Source of the DNA: Candidatus Omnitrophota bacterium
GTDB taxonomy: Bacteria > Omnitrophota > Gorgyraeia > Zapsychrales > Aceulaceae
Length of the DNA stretch: 49,496 nucleotides
Assembly: GCA_029564765.1 (NCBI GenBank)
Contig: JAKQPK010000060.1
Coordinates: forward strand, 1 to 49,496
Direction: 5' to 3'
Part shown: piece by piece, positions 14,957 through 22,292 of the stretch
Layout: each line of letters begins with the position of its first letter
How positions within the stretch are numbered: position 1 is the first letter of the stretch
Position numbers and translations under genes: made by a program
Notes under the pieces: generated by a model
The model's database searches: none
Told to the model about the DNA's origin: nothing
The model's input: only the letters and a program-made list of their open reading frames with translations

Positions 14957-16573
14957 TCAATTTCGATCGGCATCGACATCCGGCTTTTTGCCCCCACGAG
15001 AATCCTCCTCGCCTTCTTCACCGGTGTTTTTCTGCTTTTCTTTTGTTTTGTTTTCATCCTGAACCTCAAGTCCGAGTTTCCGCATCTTCTCCTGCTCGCG
15101 CTTGCGCTGTTCGAAACACTCTTCCCAATCCTTGCCATCCTGCGCGTAAAGATCGGAATACGTCACGATCCCGTTTCTTAATCCGACCTCCGCGGCCTGC
15201 GCTTCTTTAAGCGGATCCACCCATTCCCAGCCCGGCGCGATCCATGAAGCCCCAGTCCAGCGCTGTCTTTTCTCGTAAAATGTATCCGCAGATATTTCGC
15301 CGTTTAAGTACGCCTCTTCCAGCAACATGTCCCAGACCGGCTGGCAGAATTTCTGCGCCAACCATTCCTGACGCATCCGGAAATAACGACGCGCTTCAAG
15401 CAGCGCCGCCCGCGCGCTTGAGTAATTCGTTTTCGAAAAGTCCTTGGCCACGAGTTCATACGGAAGGCCAAGCGCCGCAGAGATGGCTTTCAAAATGCGG
15501 TCAACGAACGGTTCGAAACTCGATCCCGGCCGCTGGGGATTAAACGACGTGATGCTCTCTCCCGGCATCAAATGCTTGATCATGCCCGGCTCAAGACTTT
15601 CAATAAACTGACCCGATGGATTTCTTTCGTAAGCACCGCCCGCCGAAACGTCCATGGACGCTTCCGAAGTTACAAAAAGCGAGAAACACGCGGCAATCCT
15701 CGCGGCCACGAGTTCGGCTTCCGCGTATTCCCCGAGATCCTTGAAATAAGATAAAACCGGCGCAAAGAACGGCACCCCGCGCGTCTGTCCCGAACGTAAA
15801 ACGTAGTAGAGGTGAAAGACATTGCGCCTGCCGTATTCATTGAACGCCGGAATCTCTATAAATTCTTTATCACCGCTTTTAGCGATTCGCGATTCGCCGG
15901 GATGCGTCTTCTGAATGAAATACGAAACCGCCTCACCCTTTTCGCCTATGCGAACGCCCGCGCGGATCGACTTGTCTGCCCGCTTATCTGAAGGCGTATC
16001 CAGCCGGTCAGATTCGATCACCTGCAAAGCCGTCCTGTAAGGGCGTGAAGGATCCTCGATCATCATCGGAACGATCAACGCTTCCCCGTTTTCAAGAATC
16101 TGGCGGTCGACAAGCTGCTGGATCTCGTAAAAGTCCATGCGCCTGCCTGCATCCGCATACGGAATCCATCTCTTCCAGACCCGCTCCGCGTCTTTCTGAA
16201 ACTTCGCCGCTTCTTCTTCACCGAGCCCGATCTCATCCCTGTCGATACGCGACTGCGGACGAATGCCCGAACCGACCACATTGACTGTCATGGTCGAGGT
16301 AATGCCGGACGCATGAGCATCGTTGCGGTTTAAATCCCGGCTCCGTTCGCGAATATCTTTCAACTCCGGCAAGAGGTCAGCATCTGCGGATCCGCCACCG
16401 GGCATCCACGATGAACGAAGGCGGTCGCGTGACGCCCCCTTGTAAGAACTGAACGATCTGGTGACCTTTATGGCTTCGCGGTACATCCGACGTTTAAGTC
16501 CCGCACGCGGTGAAAAAAAAGAAACAAGGCCGTCCAGGCCGTTGGATAACTTTTCAGCCAGCGGTGTTTTCAT
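14957..16573 (-). CDS. B: Portal protein, lambda B family
   Basis: 538 residues, matching lambda gpB (533). Landmarks are the N-terminal RSFSSYKGASRDRLRSSW, the segment RSRDLNRNDAHASGI near residue 80, and LPYELVAKDFSKTNYSSAR near residue 395, all typical of lambda-type portals. The C-terminal 60 residues are charged. The ATG overlaps the stop of W (ATGA). Twelve copies would form the ring through which DNA enters and to which the connector binds. Confidence 0.95.
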   Translation of the reverse strand: MKTPLAEKLSNGLDGLVSFFSPRAGLKRRMYREAIKVTRSFSSYKGASRDRLRSSWMPGGGSADADLLPELKDIRERSRDLNRNDAHASGITSTMTVNVVGSGIRPQSRIDRDEIGLGEEEAAKFQKDAERVWKRWIPYADAGRRMDFYEIQQLVDRQILENGEALIVPMMIEDPSRPYRTALQVIESDRLDTPSDKRADKSIRAGVRIGEKGEAVSYFIQKTHPGESRIAKSGDKEFIEIPAFNEYGRRNVFHLYYVLRSGQTRGVPFFAPVLSYFKDLGEYAEAELVAARIAACFSLFVTSEASMDVSAGGAYERNPSGQFIESLEPGMIKHLMPGESITSFNPQRPGSSFEPFVDRILKAISAALGLPYELVAKDFSKTNYSSARAALLEARRYFRMRQEWLAQKFCQPVWDMLLEEAYLNGEISADTFYEKRQRWTGASWIAPGWEWVDPLKEAQAAEVGLRNGIVTYSDLYAQDGKDWEECFEQRKREQEKMRKLGLEVQDENKTKEKQKNTGEEGEEDSRGGKKPDVDADRN

Positions 16574-16779
16574 GACGGCCTCCCGAACAACGCATATGTG
16601 GTCGCCCCGCCTGCCCCGGCAATCTCGCGCCTGAGCTGATCTCGCAACTTGTAGAGATCCTGAAGCGGAATGTACTGAAGGTTGCGGCCGCCGATGGAAT
16701 ACGACTGGACCGCACCGCCGGTGATCCGCGCGTTTATCGCAGCCTCGACGTTATCAAGCATTTCCTGTTTTGTAGCCAT
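16570..16779 (-). CDS. W: Head-tail joining protein W
   Basis: 69 residues against 68 in lambda gpW, with the same plan: N-terminal helix (MATKQEMLDNVEAAINA), a central beta hairpin with SYSIGGRNLQYI, and a second helix with DLYKLRDQLRREI. The frame extends 12 codons upstream, but the ATG at 16779 has AAAGGAG well placed. It lies directly before the portal gene. It binds the portal after DNA packaging. Confidence 0.88.
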   Translation of the reverse strand: MATKQEMLDNVEAAINARITGGAVQSYSIGGRNLQYIPLQDLYKLRDQLRREIAGAGGATTYALFGRPS

Positions 16780-16801
16780 AGTCCGCTCCTTTAAACCCAA
16801 T

Positions 16802-16844
16802 AAAAAAGCCCACACCTCGCTCGTCGACGAGATGCAGGCTTTTT
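16802..16844. terminator. Two-way hairpin terminator upstream of gene W
   Basis: AAAAAGCC and GGCTTTTT arms flank an inner stem (CATCTCG with CGAGGTG, one G-T pair). T-runs occur on both strands. It lies between the small membrane peptide gene and W, so on the minus strand it would limit read-through from the terminase genes into the head genes, or mark the end of a processed transcript. Confidence 0.6.
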
Positions 16845-16893
16845 ACTGCTATTGGGAGCACGACAGTGATCAGCTGTCCCGCTTTGAAAACTT

Positions 16894-16971
16894 CTAATTT
16901 AATATTACCGCAAGCACGGCATATAACAAGATGGTCGTTACTACAAAATAGTAAAAATTATTTTTCATCAT
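16894..16971 (-). CDS. 25-residue membrane peptide
   Basis: A short frame starting with two ATGs (16971 and 16968) encodes a 25-residue peptide, with NNFYYFVVTTILLYAVL in its core, that is one hydrophobic helix. GGAGG lies five bases before the first ATG, and the start overlaps the end of the zinc-ribbon gene by 14 bases, so it is probably translated. It could be a holin-like or lysis-modulating peptide, but it has no recognised family. Confidence 0.55.
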   Translation of the reverse strand: MMKNNFYYFVVTTILLYAVLAVILN

Positions 16972-17200
16972 TTGCCTCCACCGATTTAAAATTTTTTCCG
17001 CATTTGACGCACAGGTGGTACCTGATCGGCGGATGGCTCGAATAGCATTTAACGTCTTTACTCCGGCATCTGGGACAGCGGACAGGAATATAACGCACGC
17101 CGTAATCTTCGCTTTCGATTTTCGGACGGCCGGGAGATCTCCCCGCCTCCGATCCGCCGCAAGGCAGCCAGCCTGATCTTTTCTCGATCCACTTTCCCAT
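16958..17200 (-). CDS. Small zinc-ribbon protein between terminase and W
   Basis: 80 residues. The C-terminal half holds CPRC and CVKC separated by 17 residues, a classic zinc-ribbon; the part ahead is rich in Gly, Arg and Pro. The ATG at 17200 overlaps the terminase stop (TGATG); a GTG three codons earlier is the alternative. Lambda has no counterpart at this position. DNA binding is possible, for example in packaging or late transcription, but unproved. Confidence 0.75.
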   Translation of the reverse strand: MGKWIEKRSGWLPCGGSEAGRSPGRPKIESEDYGVRYIPVRCPRCRSKDVKCYSSHPPIRYHLCVKCGKNFKSVEANDEK

Positions 17201-19032
17201 CAAAGCCACGCTCCTCCCGGCTTCCTGATCCAGTTCCTCCGGCTGTGGTCTTCTTTCATTTCCGGCTGGTGCGTCTTCATGTTTTCCATGCGCATATTAA
17301 GCGCCCGGATAATGTCTGCCGCGGACAGGGCATATATCTCGGCATCAAGAAAATGATTCGCCGCCGCTTCTTTTTTCTTCTGCCAGATCTCTTTTGCTTT
17401 ACCTGTTGTGCGGTTCCGTATCAGGACCTTATGCTCGGAAGAAACCTGGGCGAGATATTCGTCAGACGGATCGCGGTACAGGTGCCATTTGCACGGATCT
17501 TTAGATGTGACCAGCCGGTTCATCTTGTCTTTGTACTGGTTTACATTGAGATTCCACAGGACAAGACCTCCCGGGATGACCGCTCCTGTCTTCGAGTTGA
17601 TGTCGATCTTGTTTGCCCGGTAAAAACGGCCTCCCGCGATATCTTCAAGACCTTTAACTGCCTTGCTTTTATCTCCCCAGTAACGGCAGAAGCGGTAAAC
17701 CTCGTCCGTCCTGAAACCCGAATCGACGCATGTCATATAAACGGTAAGCCGCTCTTCCGACCCTTCGCGCCGGTACTCGGTCTTAAACAGGGCCTCAATA
17801 ATGTCCTCCCAGTATTCGACCCGCTCGGCCCGGATAAGCCAGGATTCTTCTCCGTACCCCCAGCCGCGGATCACGTAATAAAAATGGTCTTTCTGAACGT
17901 CAACCCCGGCGGTAAGAACCAGAACGCCCTGCGGAACCGTCCCCGGATCGTAATCACGCGCAAGCGACCTGAGCCTGTCAGCCGTGGTTTCCTCGATCTT
18001 CTCTTCCCAGACTTCAGCCAGCCACGAATTGACAAAGTTCATCAGAAGCTCGATATAATCTTTCGACTTCAGAAATTCGCAGGCGATATCGCTCCAGGTA
18101 AGCCAGGGAGAATAAAGAGAACTGATCCAGAATCCGCGGTTTCTTGAAGGTTCCTTCTTCTCTGAAACCCATTCACCTGCCTGCATCATCTTGTGCTTGT
18201 GGGCATCGCCGATCTTTTCTCCGCAGAACCTGCATTCGTACCACGCAAGCCTCCCGGACTTGATCTTTTCCGGAAGAGATTCTTCTTTCGGCCATTTGAT
18301 TTGGCTGAACACAAAGACCTGCTTGCGCCCGCAATGAGGGCATGGCACATAAAACCTGCGCTGGTCTGATTTCTCGTATTCACGGAAAATATACCCCTCG
18401 CGCGTCGTCGGAGTTGAAACCTTCACCGTCTTCCTATTCCAGAAAGTCTTCTGCCGTTCCTGCGCGAGTTTTATCGGATCCGCCTCCCTTCCCGAGAACC
18501 TCGGATACTTGTCGACCTCATCAAGAAAGAGATATCTGATCGGTCTCGATGCCAGGTCCGCAGGGCTGTTCGATCCCGCGAAATAAAGCACCATCCGGTC
18601 GAAATGATATTCAAGCTTTGTAAGATCATCGCTATTCTCCGGCACATATTTAAGCAGCGCCTGCGACGATTCGATCATCGGCCTGACACGGTTGTGGGAA
18701 ACGCTCTTTGCGTCGTCTGACCTCGGCAGCACAAGAAGCGTCGGCCCGGGATCCTGGTCGATAACAAACCCGAGCATATTGAGCATCGCTTCAGTCTTTC
18801 CGACTTGCGACGCAGCCATGATCGTGATCTCTTCCACGGCCGGATCGGTGAAAGCATCCATCACTCCCTGAAGGTACGGCGTCCTTGAAGTTTTCCACTT
18901 CCCAGGCTCCGCCGAACTCACCGGGTTGAGGTGCCTGAACCTGTCAGACCACTGGCTGACCGTTATTCTCTCCGGCCTCTTCCAGGCTTCCCTCTCCCTG
19001 ACCGTCCATATCCGGGACTTGCTCGATATCAT
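17200..19032 (-). CDS. A: Terminase large subunit, lambda gpA family
   Basis: 610 residues (lambda gpA 641). The start region RPERITVSQWSDRFRHLNP is the gpA family signature; Walker A is AASQVGKTE (residues 73-81), Walker B LFLDEVD (168-174). A Cys4 zinc site (CPHCGRK and CRFCGEK) lies near residues 230-270, and the nuclease domain follows with DVQKDHFYYVIRGWG near residue 365. It cuts concatemers at cos and drives packaging by ATP hydrolysis. AGAGGAA precedes the ATG, which lies 89 bases inside the small subunit gene; no later start keeps the signature. Confidence 0.95.
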   Translation of the reverse strand: MISSKSRIWTVREREAWKRPERITVSQWSDRFRHLNPVSSAEPGKWKTSRTPYLQGVMDAFTDPAVEEITIMAASQVGKTEAMLNMLGFVIDQDPGPTLLVLPRSDDAKSVSHNRVRPMIESSQALLKYVPENSDDLTKLEYHFDRMVLYFAGSNSPADLASRPIRYLFLDEVDKYPRFSGREADPIKLAQERQKTFWNRKTVKVSTPTTREGYIFREYEKSDQRRFYVPCPHCGRKQVFVFSQIKWPKEESLPEKIKSGRLAWYECRFCGEKIGDAHKHKMMQAGEWVSEKKEPSRNRGFWISSLYSPWLTWSDIACEFLKSKDYIELLMNFVNSWLAEVWEEKIEETTADRLRSLARDYDPGTVPQGVLVLTAGVDVQKDHFYYVIRGWGYGEESWLIRAERVEYWEDIIEALFKTEYRREGSEERLTVYMTCVDSGFRTDEVYRFCRYWGDKSKAVKGLEDIAGGRFYRANKIDINSKTGAVIPGGLVLWNLNVNQYKDKMNRLVTSKDPCKWHLYRDPSDEYLAQVSSEHKVLIRNRTTGKAKEIWQKKKEAAANHFLDAEIYALSAADIIRALNMRMENMKTHQPEMKEDHSRRNWIRKPGGAWL

Positions 19033-19621
19033 TTATTTCCTCTTTCTTTGTTCCTGCGAATTCGTCAATGATCTCCCCCAGGGCGTCATAAAGGATCGCT
19101 TCGACCTCCCTGGGTTCTTTCATACTTAAAACAGGAGCGAGTTTCGTCGGCAAAACAAGCAAAGACCGCTTCACGATCATGATCCTGGTCACCATACCGC
19201 GCTCAACATCCTCGCTCGATACAAGCTCTCCGAGTTCTTTCCGGTAAGCAAGAAGCTCTTTCTTGTACCTGACCTCGCTCAGTTTTGACTGCCAGACATT
19301 CTTTTCATCCTTCTTTGCCCCGCCTTTTGTAAATTCACGCCAGTTCTCGATCTCAAGCAGGTTATATGTACCTTCCGGCCTCACAGGCATGCCATCCCTG
19401 ACCCAATACTGGACCGTCCTTGTCGATACCCCGAAAACTCGGGCAACCTCCTCTTGCGTAGCCACAACGCCCTCCGGCAGGTTCGCTTCATACCGCTCAA
19501 GCTCGTTAAGCTCTGCCCGGGTGAGCGGTTTATCGTTCTTCAGCTTCTCAAGGAGATAAACCTGCCTCTTCCTCTTCGCGACATCGACAACGCTCAGTTT
19601 TTTGTCTTTCTTCCTTTTCAC
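18944..19621 (-). CDS. Nu1: Terminase small subunit, Nu1-like
   Basis: 225 residues. After a lysine-rich start, residues 50-95 form a winged helix-turn-helix of the Nu1/MerR kind (TQEEVARVFGVSTRTVQYWV, then DGMPV), which binds cos DNA. The rest is helical and would bind the large subunit; the last 30 residues are acidic and lie in the part that overlaps the large-subunit gene. Longer than lambda Nu1 (181). The start overlaps the methyltransferase stop as ATGA. Confidence 0.88.
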   Translation of the reverse strand: MKRKKDKKLSVVDVAKRKRQVYLLEKLKNDKPLTRAELNELERYEANLPEGVVATQEEVARVFGVSTRTVQYWVRDGMPVRPEGTYNLLEIENWREFTKGGAKKDEKNVWQSKLSEVRYKKELLAYRKELGELVSSEDVERGMVTRIMIVKRSLLVLPTKLAPVLSMKEPREVEAILYDALGEIIDEFAGTKKEEINDIEQVPDMDGQGEGSLEEAGENNGQPVV

Positions 19622-20607
19622 TCCGTGCCTTCCTTCTCAAGGATCTCCCGTTTAATATGCTCCGCCACGGCGCACATGAATTTCGGCATCACCGCATTGC
19701 CGATCTGCGCCCACTGTTCTTTGAATGTTCCGGCGAATTGAAAGTCATCAGGGAATGAAGCAAGGCGTTTCAGTTCCCCGATCGTCAGAAACCTTCTTTC
19801 CTTCCAATGAAGGATCCCCGACATCCCTTCAGCAAATAGCCTTGTGATCGTGCAGAGCGGACGCTTTGGATCAGCTTTGATGAGATTGAAGTAACTGTTG
19901 ATCCCGAACTTCTTTGTCATGAAATGCGCGAGCGACTTTCCCGGCGGAATCGCGTAATAATAATCCCTGGCTTTGCCCTTCGGATAAACGACCTGTTCCG
20001 CGCAGTTAAAACCTTCAAGCGCTTTGCCAACCGAGACAACTCTCCCGCAGCCTTTAGGAAAAGACGGCTCAATATTGAGATCGTTCCTCACGCCGATAAA
20101 AATAAGCCGTTCGCGAGACTGCGCGACGCCGTAATATTTGGCGTTCATCTGCTTGCACTTGACCCGGTAATCGAGGGCCTTGAGGGATTTCAAGATATCG
20201 ATGAACCGCCCCTTCATCTTGCCTTTAACCATCCCCGGCACATTCTCCATAAGAAAAACTTTTGGCTTCAGGCCGTTTATAAGGCGGATATATTCAAGGA
20301 ACAGATCATTCCTTGAATCATTGACCTCCCGCCTGCCTGACATTGAGAACCCCTGGCACGGCGGACTGCCGTCAAAGACATCGAGTTCGCCAGGAACAAG
20401 CCCGCAGAAATTCAAAACCTCTTCAACGGTGACCGTACGGACATCCCTCACCCAGGACGGAACATCGGTGAAATTAAGTTTGAATGTATCCGCAGCGATG
20501 CCGTTCCAATCCACCGCCAGAAGTTCGCGGTACCCGGCAAGTTTATAACCGAGAGAACTTCCTCCGCACCCCGCGAAGACCGATATCACTGTTGGCTTAC
20601 CATTCAT
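19618..20607 (-). CDS. DNA (cytosine-5) methyltransferase, phage type
   Basis: 329 residues. SAM-binding motif I is FAGCGGSSLG (residues 11-20); the catalytic PPCQGFS has Cys84; ENVPG and QSRERLIFIGV (motifs VI and VIII) follow, and the end has IGNAVMP (motif X). No restriction endonuclease is nearby, so it probably protects phage DNA from host enzymes or marks it for packaging. The frame is open to 20649, but MNGKPTVISVFAG at 20607 is the family-like start; it overlaps the ParB-like gene by 11 bases. It sits between ParB-like genes and terminase. Confidence 0.95.
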   Translation of the reverse strand: MNGKPTVISVFAGCGGSSLGYKLAGYRELLAVDWNGIAADTFKLNFTDVPSWVRDVRTVTVEEVLNFCGLVPGELDVFDGSPPCQGFSMSGRREVNDSRNDLFLEYIRLINGLKPKVFLMENVPGMVKGKMKGRFIDILKSLKALDYRVKCKQMNAKYYGVAQSRERLIFIGVRNDLNIEPSFPKGCGRVVSVGKALEGFNCAEQVVYPKGKARDYYYAIPPGKSLAHFMTKKFGINSYFNLIKADPKRPLCTITRLFAEGMSGILHWKERRFLTIGELKRLASFPDDFQFAGTFKEQWAQIGNAVMPKFMCAVAEHIKREILEKEGTE

Positions 20608-21100
20608 AGCCGCACCCCGGACATTTGTGAGCTGTCGGGATCGCCTCATCCAGCTCCTTTTCTCTCAAGCTTTCCTCTATCACAGCCTCACCAGCCTCAT
20701 TGTCTTTCTTGAGTTCCTCGAGTTTTAACCCGATAAAACTTCCGAACCCGGAATCTTCGATCTCCTTGAGAATCTTGGCGAGGCCGTCTGTCCAAGTTCC
20801 CTCGATGCTTTCGTTGTTGAGAGCGACATTCATCGCCTTCTGCCCTTTCTCATCGAGATCGACGATCACAACCGGGATCTCGCCTTTCACACCCAGTTCT
20901 TTTAATGCCTTGTAACGCTGATGCCCTCCCACGATCTGCATGTTCCGCTGATTGACAACGATCAAGCTGACACAGCCAAACTTCTCAAGGCTTGCCTTCA
21001 ACCCGCTGAACGCCTCCTGGGTAATATCCCGGGGATTCCATTCAGAAGGAATGATCTCCTCAAAATTGACCTTCTTTAATTTGATAGGTATCTTTTTCAT
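20597..21100 (-). CDS. ParB/Srx-fold protein, first of two paralogues
   Basis: 167 residues. Residues 10-105 are a ParB/sulfiredoxin-fold domain with the motif GGHQRY (58-63) and the family start IIPSEWNPR. The C-terminus ends in CPGCGYEW, half of a zinc site, with HK just before. Phage proteins of this type, often next to methyltransferases and terminases, are thought to act on DNA, but their reaction is not settled. The start overlaps the stop of the second copy as ATGA. Confidence 0.85.
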   Translation of the reverse strand: MKKIPIKLKKVNFEEIIPSEWNPRDITQEAFSGLKASLEKFGCVSLIVVNQRNMQIVGGHQRYKALKELGVKGEIPVVIVDLDEKGQKAMNVALNNESIEGTWTDGLAKILKEIEDSGFGSFIGLKLEELKKDNEAGEAVIEESLREKELDEAIPTAHKCPGCGYEW

Positions 21101-21606
21101 GTGTTCTCCTTGAACGCCAGACCGCAGCTCGGACAGGTCAGTTCGTCCGTGATCTCCTGTTTCGCCTTCTCGACCTTCTGATCTTCAAGACCGACAGCGA
21201 CAACCCGGTCCCGCAGCTCATCCAGCTTTAAATCCTGATACTGCCCGCCGATCACTTCCTTCAATTCGGCAAGAATGGCATGAATGTTTTTTGACCAATG
21301 CCCCGAGATCCGCTTGTTGTTGAGCGTGACAGCCAGAGCCTTTTCAGCCAGGTCATCAAGATCGACCATAATGACCTCTGCGGTCTCAATTCCCAGAGAT
21401 TTGAGTGCCTCATACCGCTGGCATCCGCCAACGATCCGCATATTGCGCCTGTTCACGACCAGCAGTTCGGCATATCCGAATGATTCGATGCTTGCTTTCA
21501 GCCCTGCCTTTGCCGGATCCCCGATCTTCCGGGGGTTGTACGGCGCCGGAACCACCTCATCAAGCCTGATTTCCCTGATTTCAGGGTCAATATTGACCTT
21601 TTCCAT
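21097..21606 (-). CDS. ParB/Srx-fold protein, second paralogue with GGCQRY
   Basis: 169 residues and clearly related to its neighbour (same start VVPAPYNPRKI, same C-terminal CPSCG). Its motif reads GGCQRY (60-65) where the neighbour has GGHQRY, so the histidine is replaced by cysteine. The two copies are translationally coupled. The pair may form a heterodimer with one altered site. The ATG at 21606 is preceded by AGAGGGG. Confidence 0.85.
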   Translation of the reverse strand: MEKVNIDPEIREIRLDEVVPAPYNPRKIGDPAKAGLKASIESFGYAELLVVNRRNMRIVGGCQRYEALKSLGIETAEVIMVDLDDLAEKALAVTLNNKRISGHWSKNIHAILAELKEVIGGQYQDLKLDELRDRVVAVGLEDQKVEKAKQEITDELTCPSCGLAFKENT

Positions 21607-21661
21607 GTTTTTCCCCTCTTTTTACGAACACGAAATGATTAAAAATTTTTCAAATCACTCA

Positions 21662-21710
21662 CGACCCGCGCCTCGCCCGACCCGCGCCCAACACCCCCCG
21701 GCAAGGACCC
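21662..21710. other. C/G-rich stretch with 11-bp direct repeats, possible cos region
   Basis: On the plus strand CGACCCGCGCC occurs at 21662-21672 and again at 21678-21688, followed by CACCCCCCGGCAAGGACCC. It is the longest non-coding GC-rich block of the packaging region, between a 44-residue membrane gene and the ParB/methyltransferase/terminase genes. Repeated sites of this kind can be cos or terminase-binding elements, but no proof is possible from one sequence. Confidence 0.35.
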
Positions 21711-21726
21711 GAGAATGTTTTCGCGG

Positions 21727-21861
21727 TCAAAACGTAACGCATATCGTCAGCACCCCCGCGCTCATCCAGTACACAGCGTGCCGGACATCCCCCTGGTATC
21801 CGTAAACACAGGCAGCTATGAAATCCAGCACGATCAGGGTTATTGGGAATATCTTTTCCAT
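21727..21861 (-). CDS. 44-residue phage membrane protein
   Basis: Encodes a 44-residue protein beginning MEKIFPITLIVLDFIAAC, with a second hydrophobic stretch (HAVYWMSAGVLTICVTF) and a short polar loop (YGYQGDVR) between. Small two-helix proteins of this shape, with LIVLDxxAA and HAVYW, are common in many phages. The ATG overlaps the stop of the 78-residue gene (TGATG). Function unknown; a membrane role near lysis or superinfection is possible. Confidence 0.75.
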   Translation of the reverse strand: MEKIFPITLIVLDFIAACVYGYQGDVRHAVYWMSAGVLTICVTF

Positions 21862-22097
21862 CAGACAATCCTTCCGTTAAAGATGCGTACCGCATCGCCC
21901 ACCTTGCTCCAGTACTCTTTGTCCTCATCAGAGAACTCCGCCCACATAGCATCCATGGGTTCGACAACCGTCCTCTGAAAGACATCCTTGTCCTTATCGA
22001 TATTGACGCCCTTGGCCATCATGTAGTTGTTCCAGTTCGTCCCATCGACAAAACGCTTGTATATTGCTTTGAACTTCCTGAACTGCTCATCCGTCAT
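21861..22097 (-). CDS. Small acidic phage protein, unknown
   Basis: 78 residues, charged and helical, rich in Asp/Glu and aromatic residues, with WAEFSDEDKEYWSKV near residue 53. GGAAGG lies five bases before the ATG at 22097. It heads the leftward packaging operon, directly followed by the 44-residue membrane gene. No family recognised. Confidence 0.65.
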   Translation of the reverse strand: MTDEQFRKFKAIYKRFVDGTNWNNYMMAKGVNIDKDKDVFQRTVVEPMDAMWAEFSDEDKEYWSKVGDAVRIFNGRIV

Positions 22098-22292
22098 AAT
22101 TGCCTTCCAGTAGAAGAGAAAGAGTTGTTTTGTATTTACGCTTATATCTATTTCTTTTTTTCTTTTTTACTTATGTATATAGGAGAAAAAGTTTCTCTTC
22201 TTTCTCTACCCCTGCGCTAACCCTTTGTAATTTCAATAACTTCTGCGGTTGAAACACTGCAAAACAAGTTCAACCGATGCTCTACTTCTCTA
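22098..22292 (-). promoter_or_regulatory. AT-rich gap before packaging operon, possible late promoter
   Basis: 195 bases without a gene between the primase-helicase and the packaging genes. On the minus strand, 22173-22184 reads TCCTATATACAT, resembling the TCCTGTATRTACGC box of the phage control region, and just upstream is a small hairpin (GAGAAA CTT TTTCTC, about 22185-22199). The TCGCGACA box is absent. A start point for the late operon is plausible but weakly supported. Confidence 0.35.

Noticed and set aside
17245-18147. A 300-codon open frame on the plus strand opposite the terminase gene
   Set aside because: It mirrors a well-supported gene with clear Walker motifs, shows no motif of its own and has no ribosome site; antisense open frames are common in GC-rich DNA.
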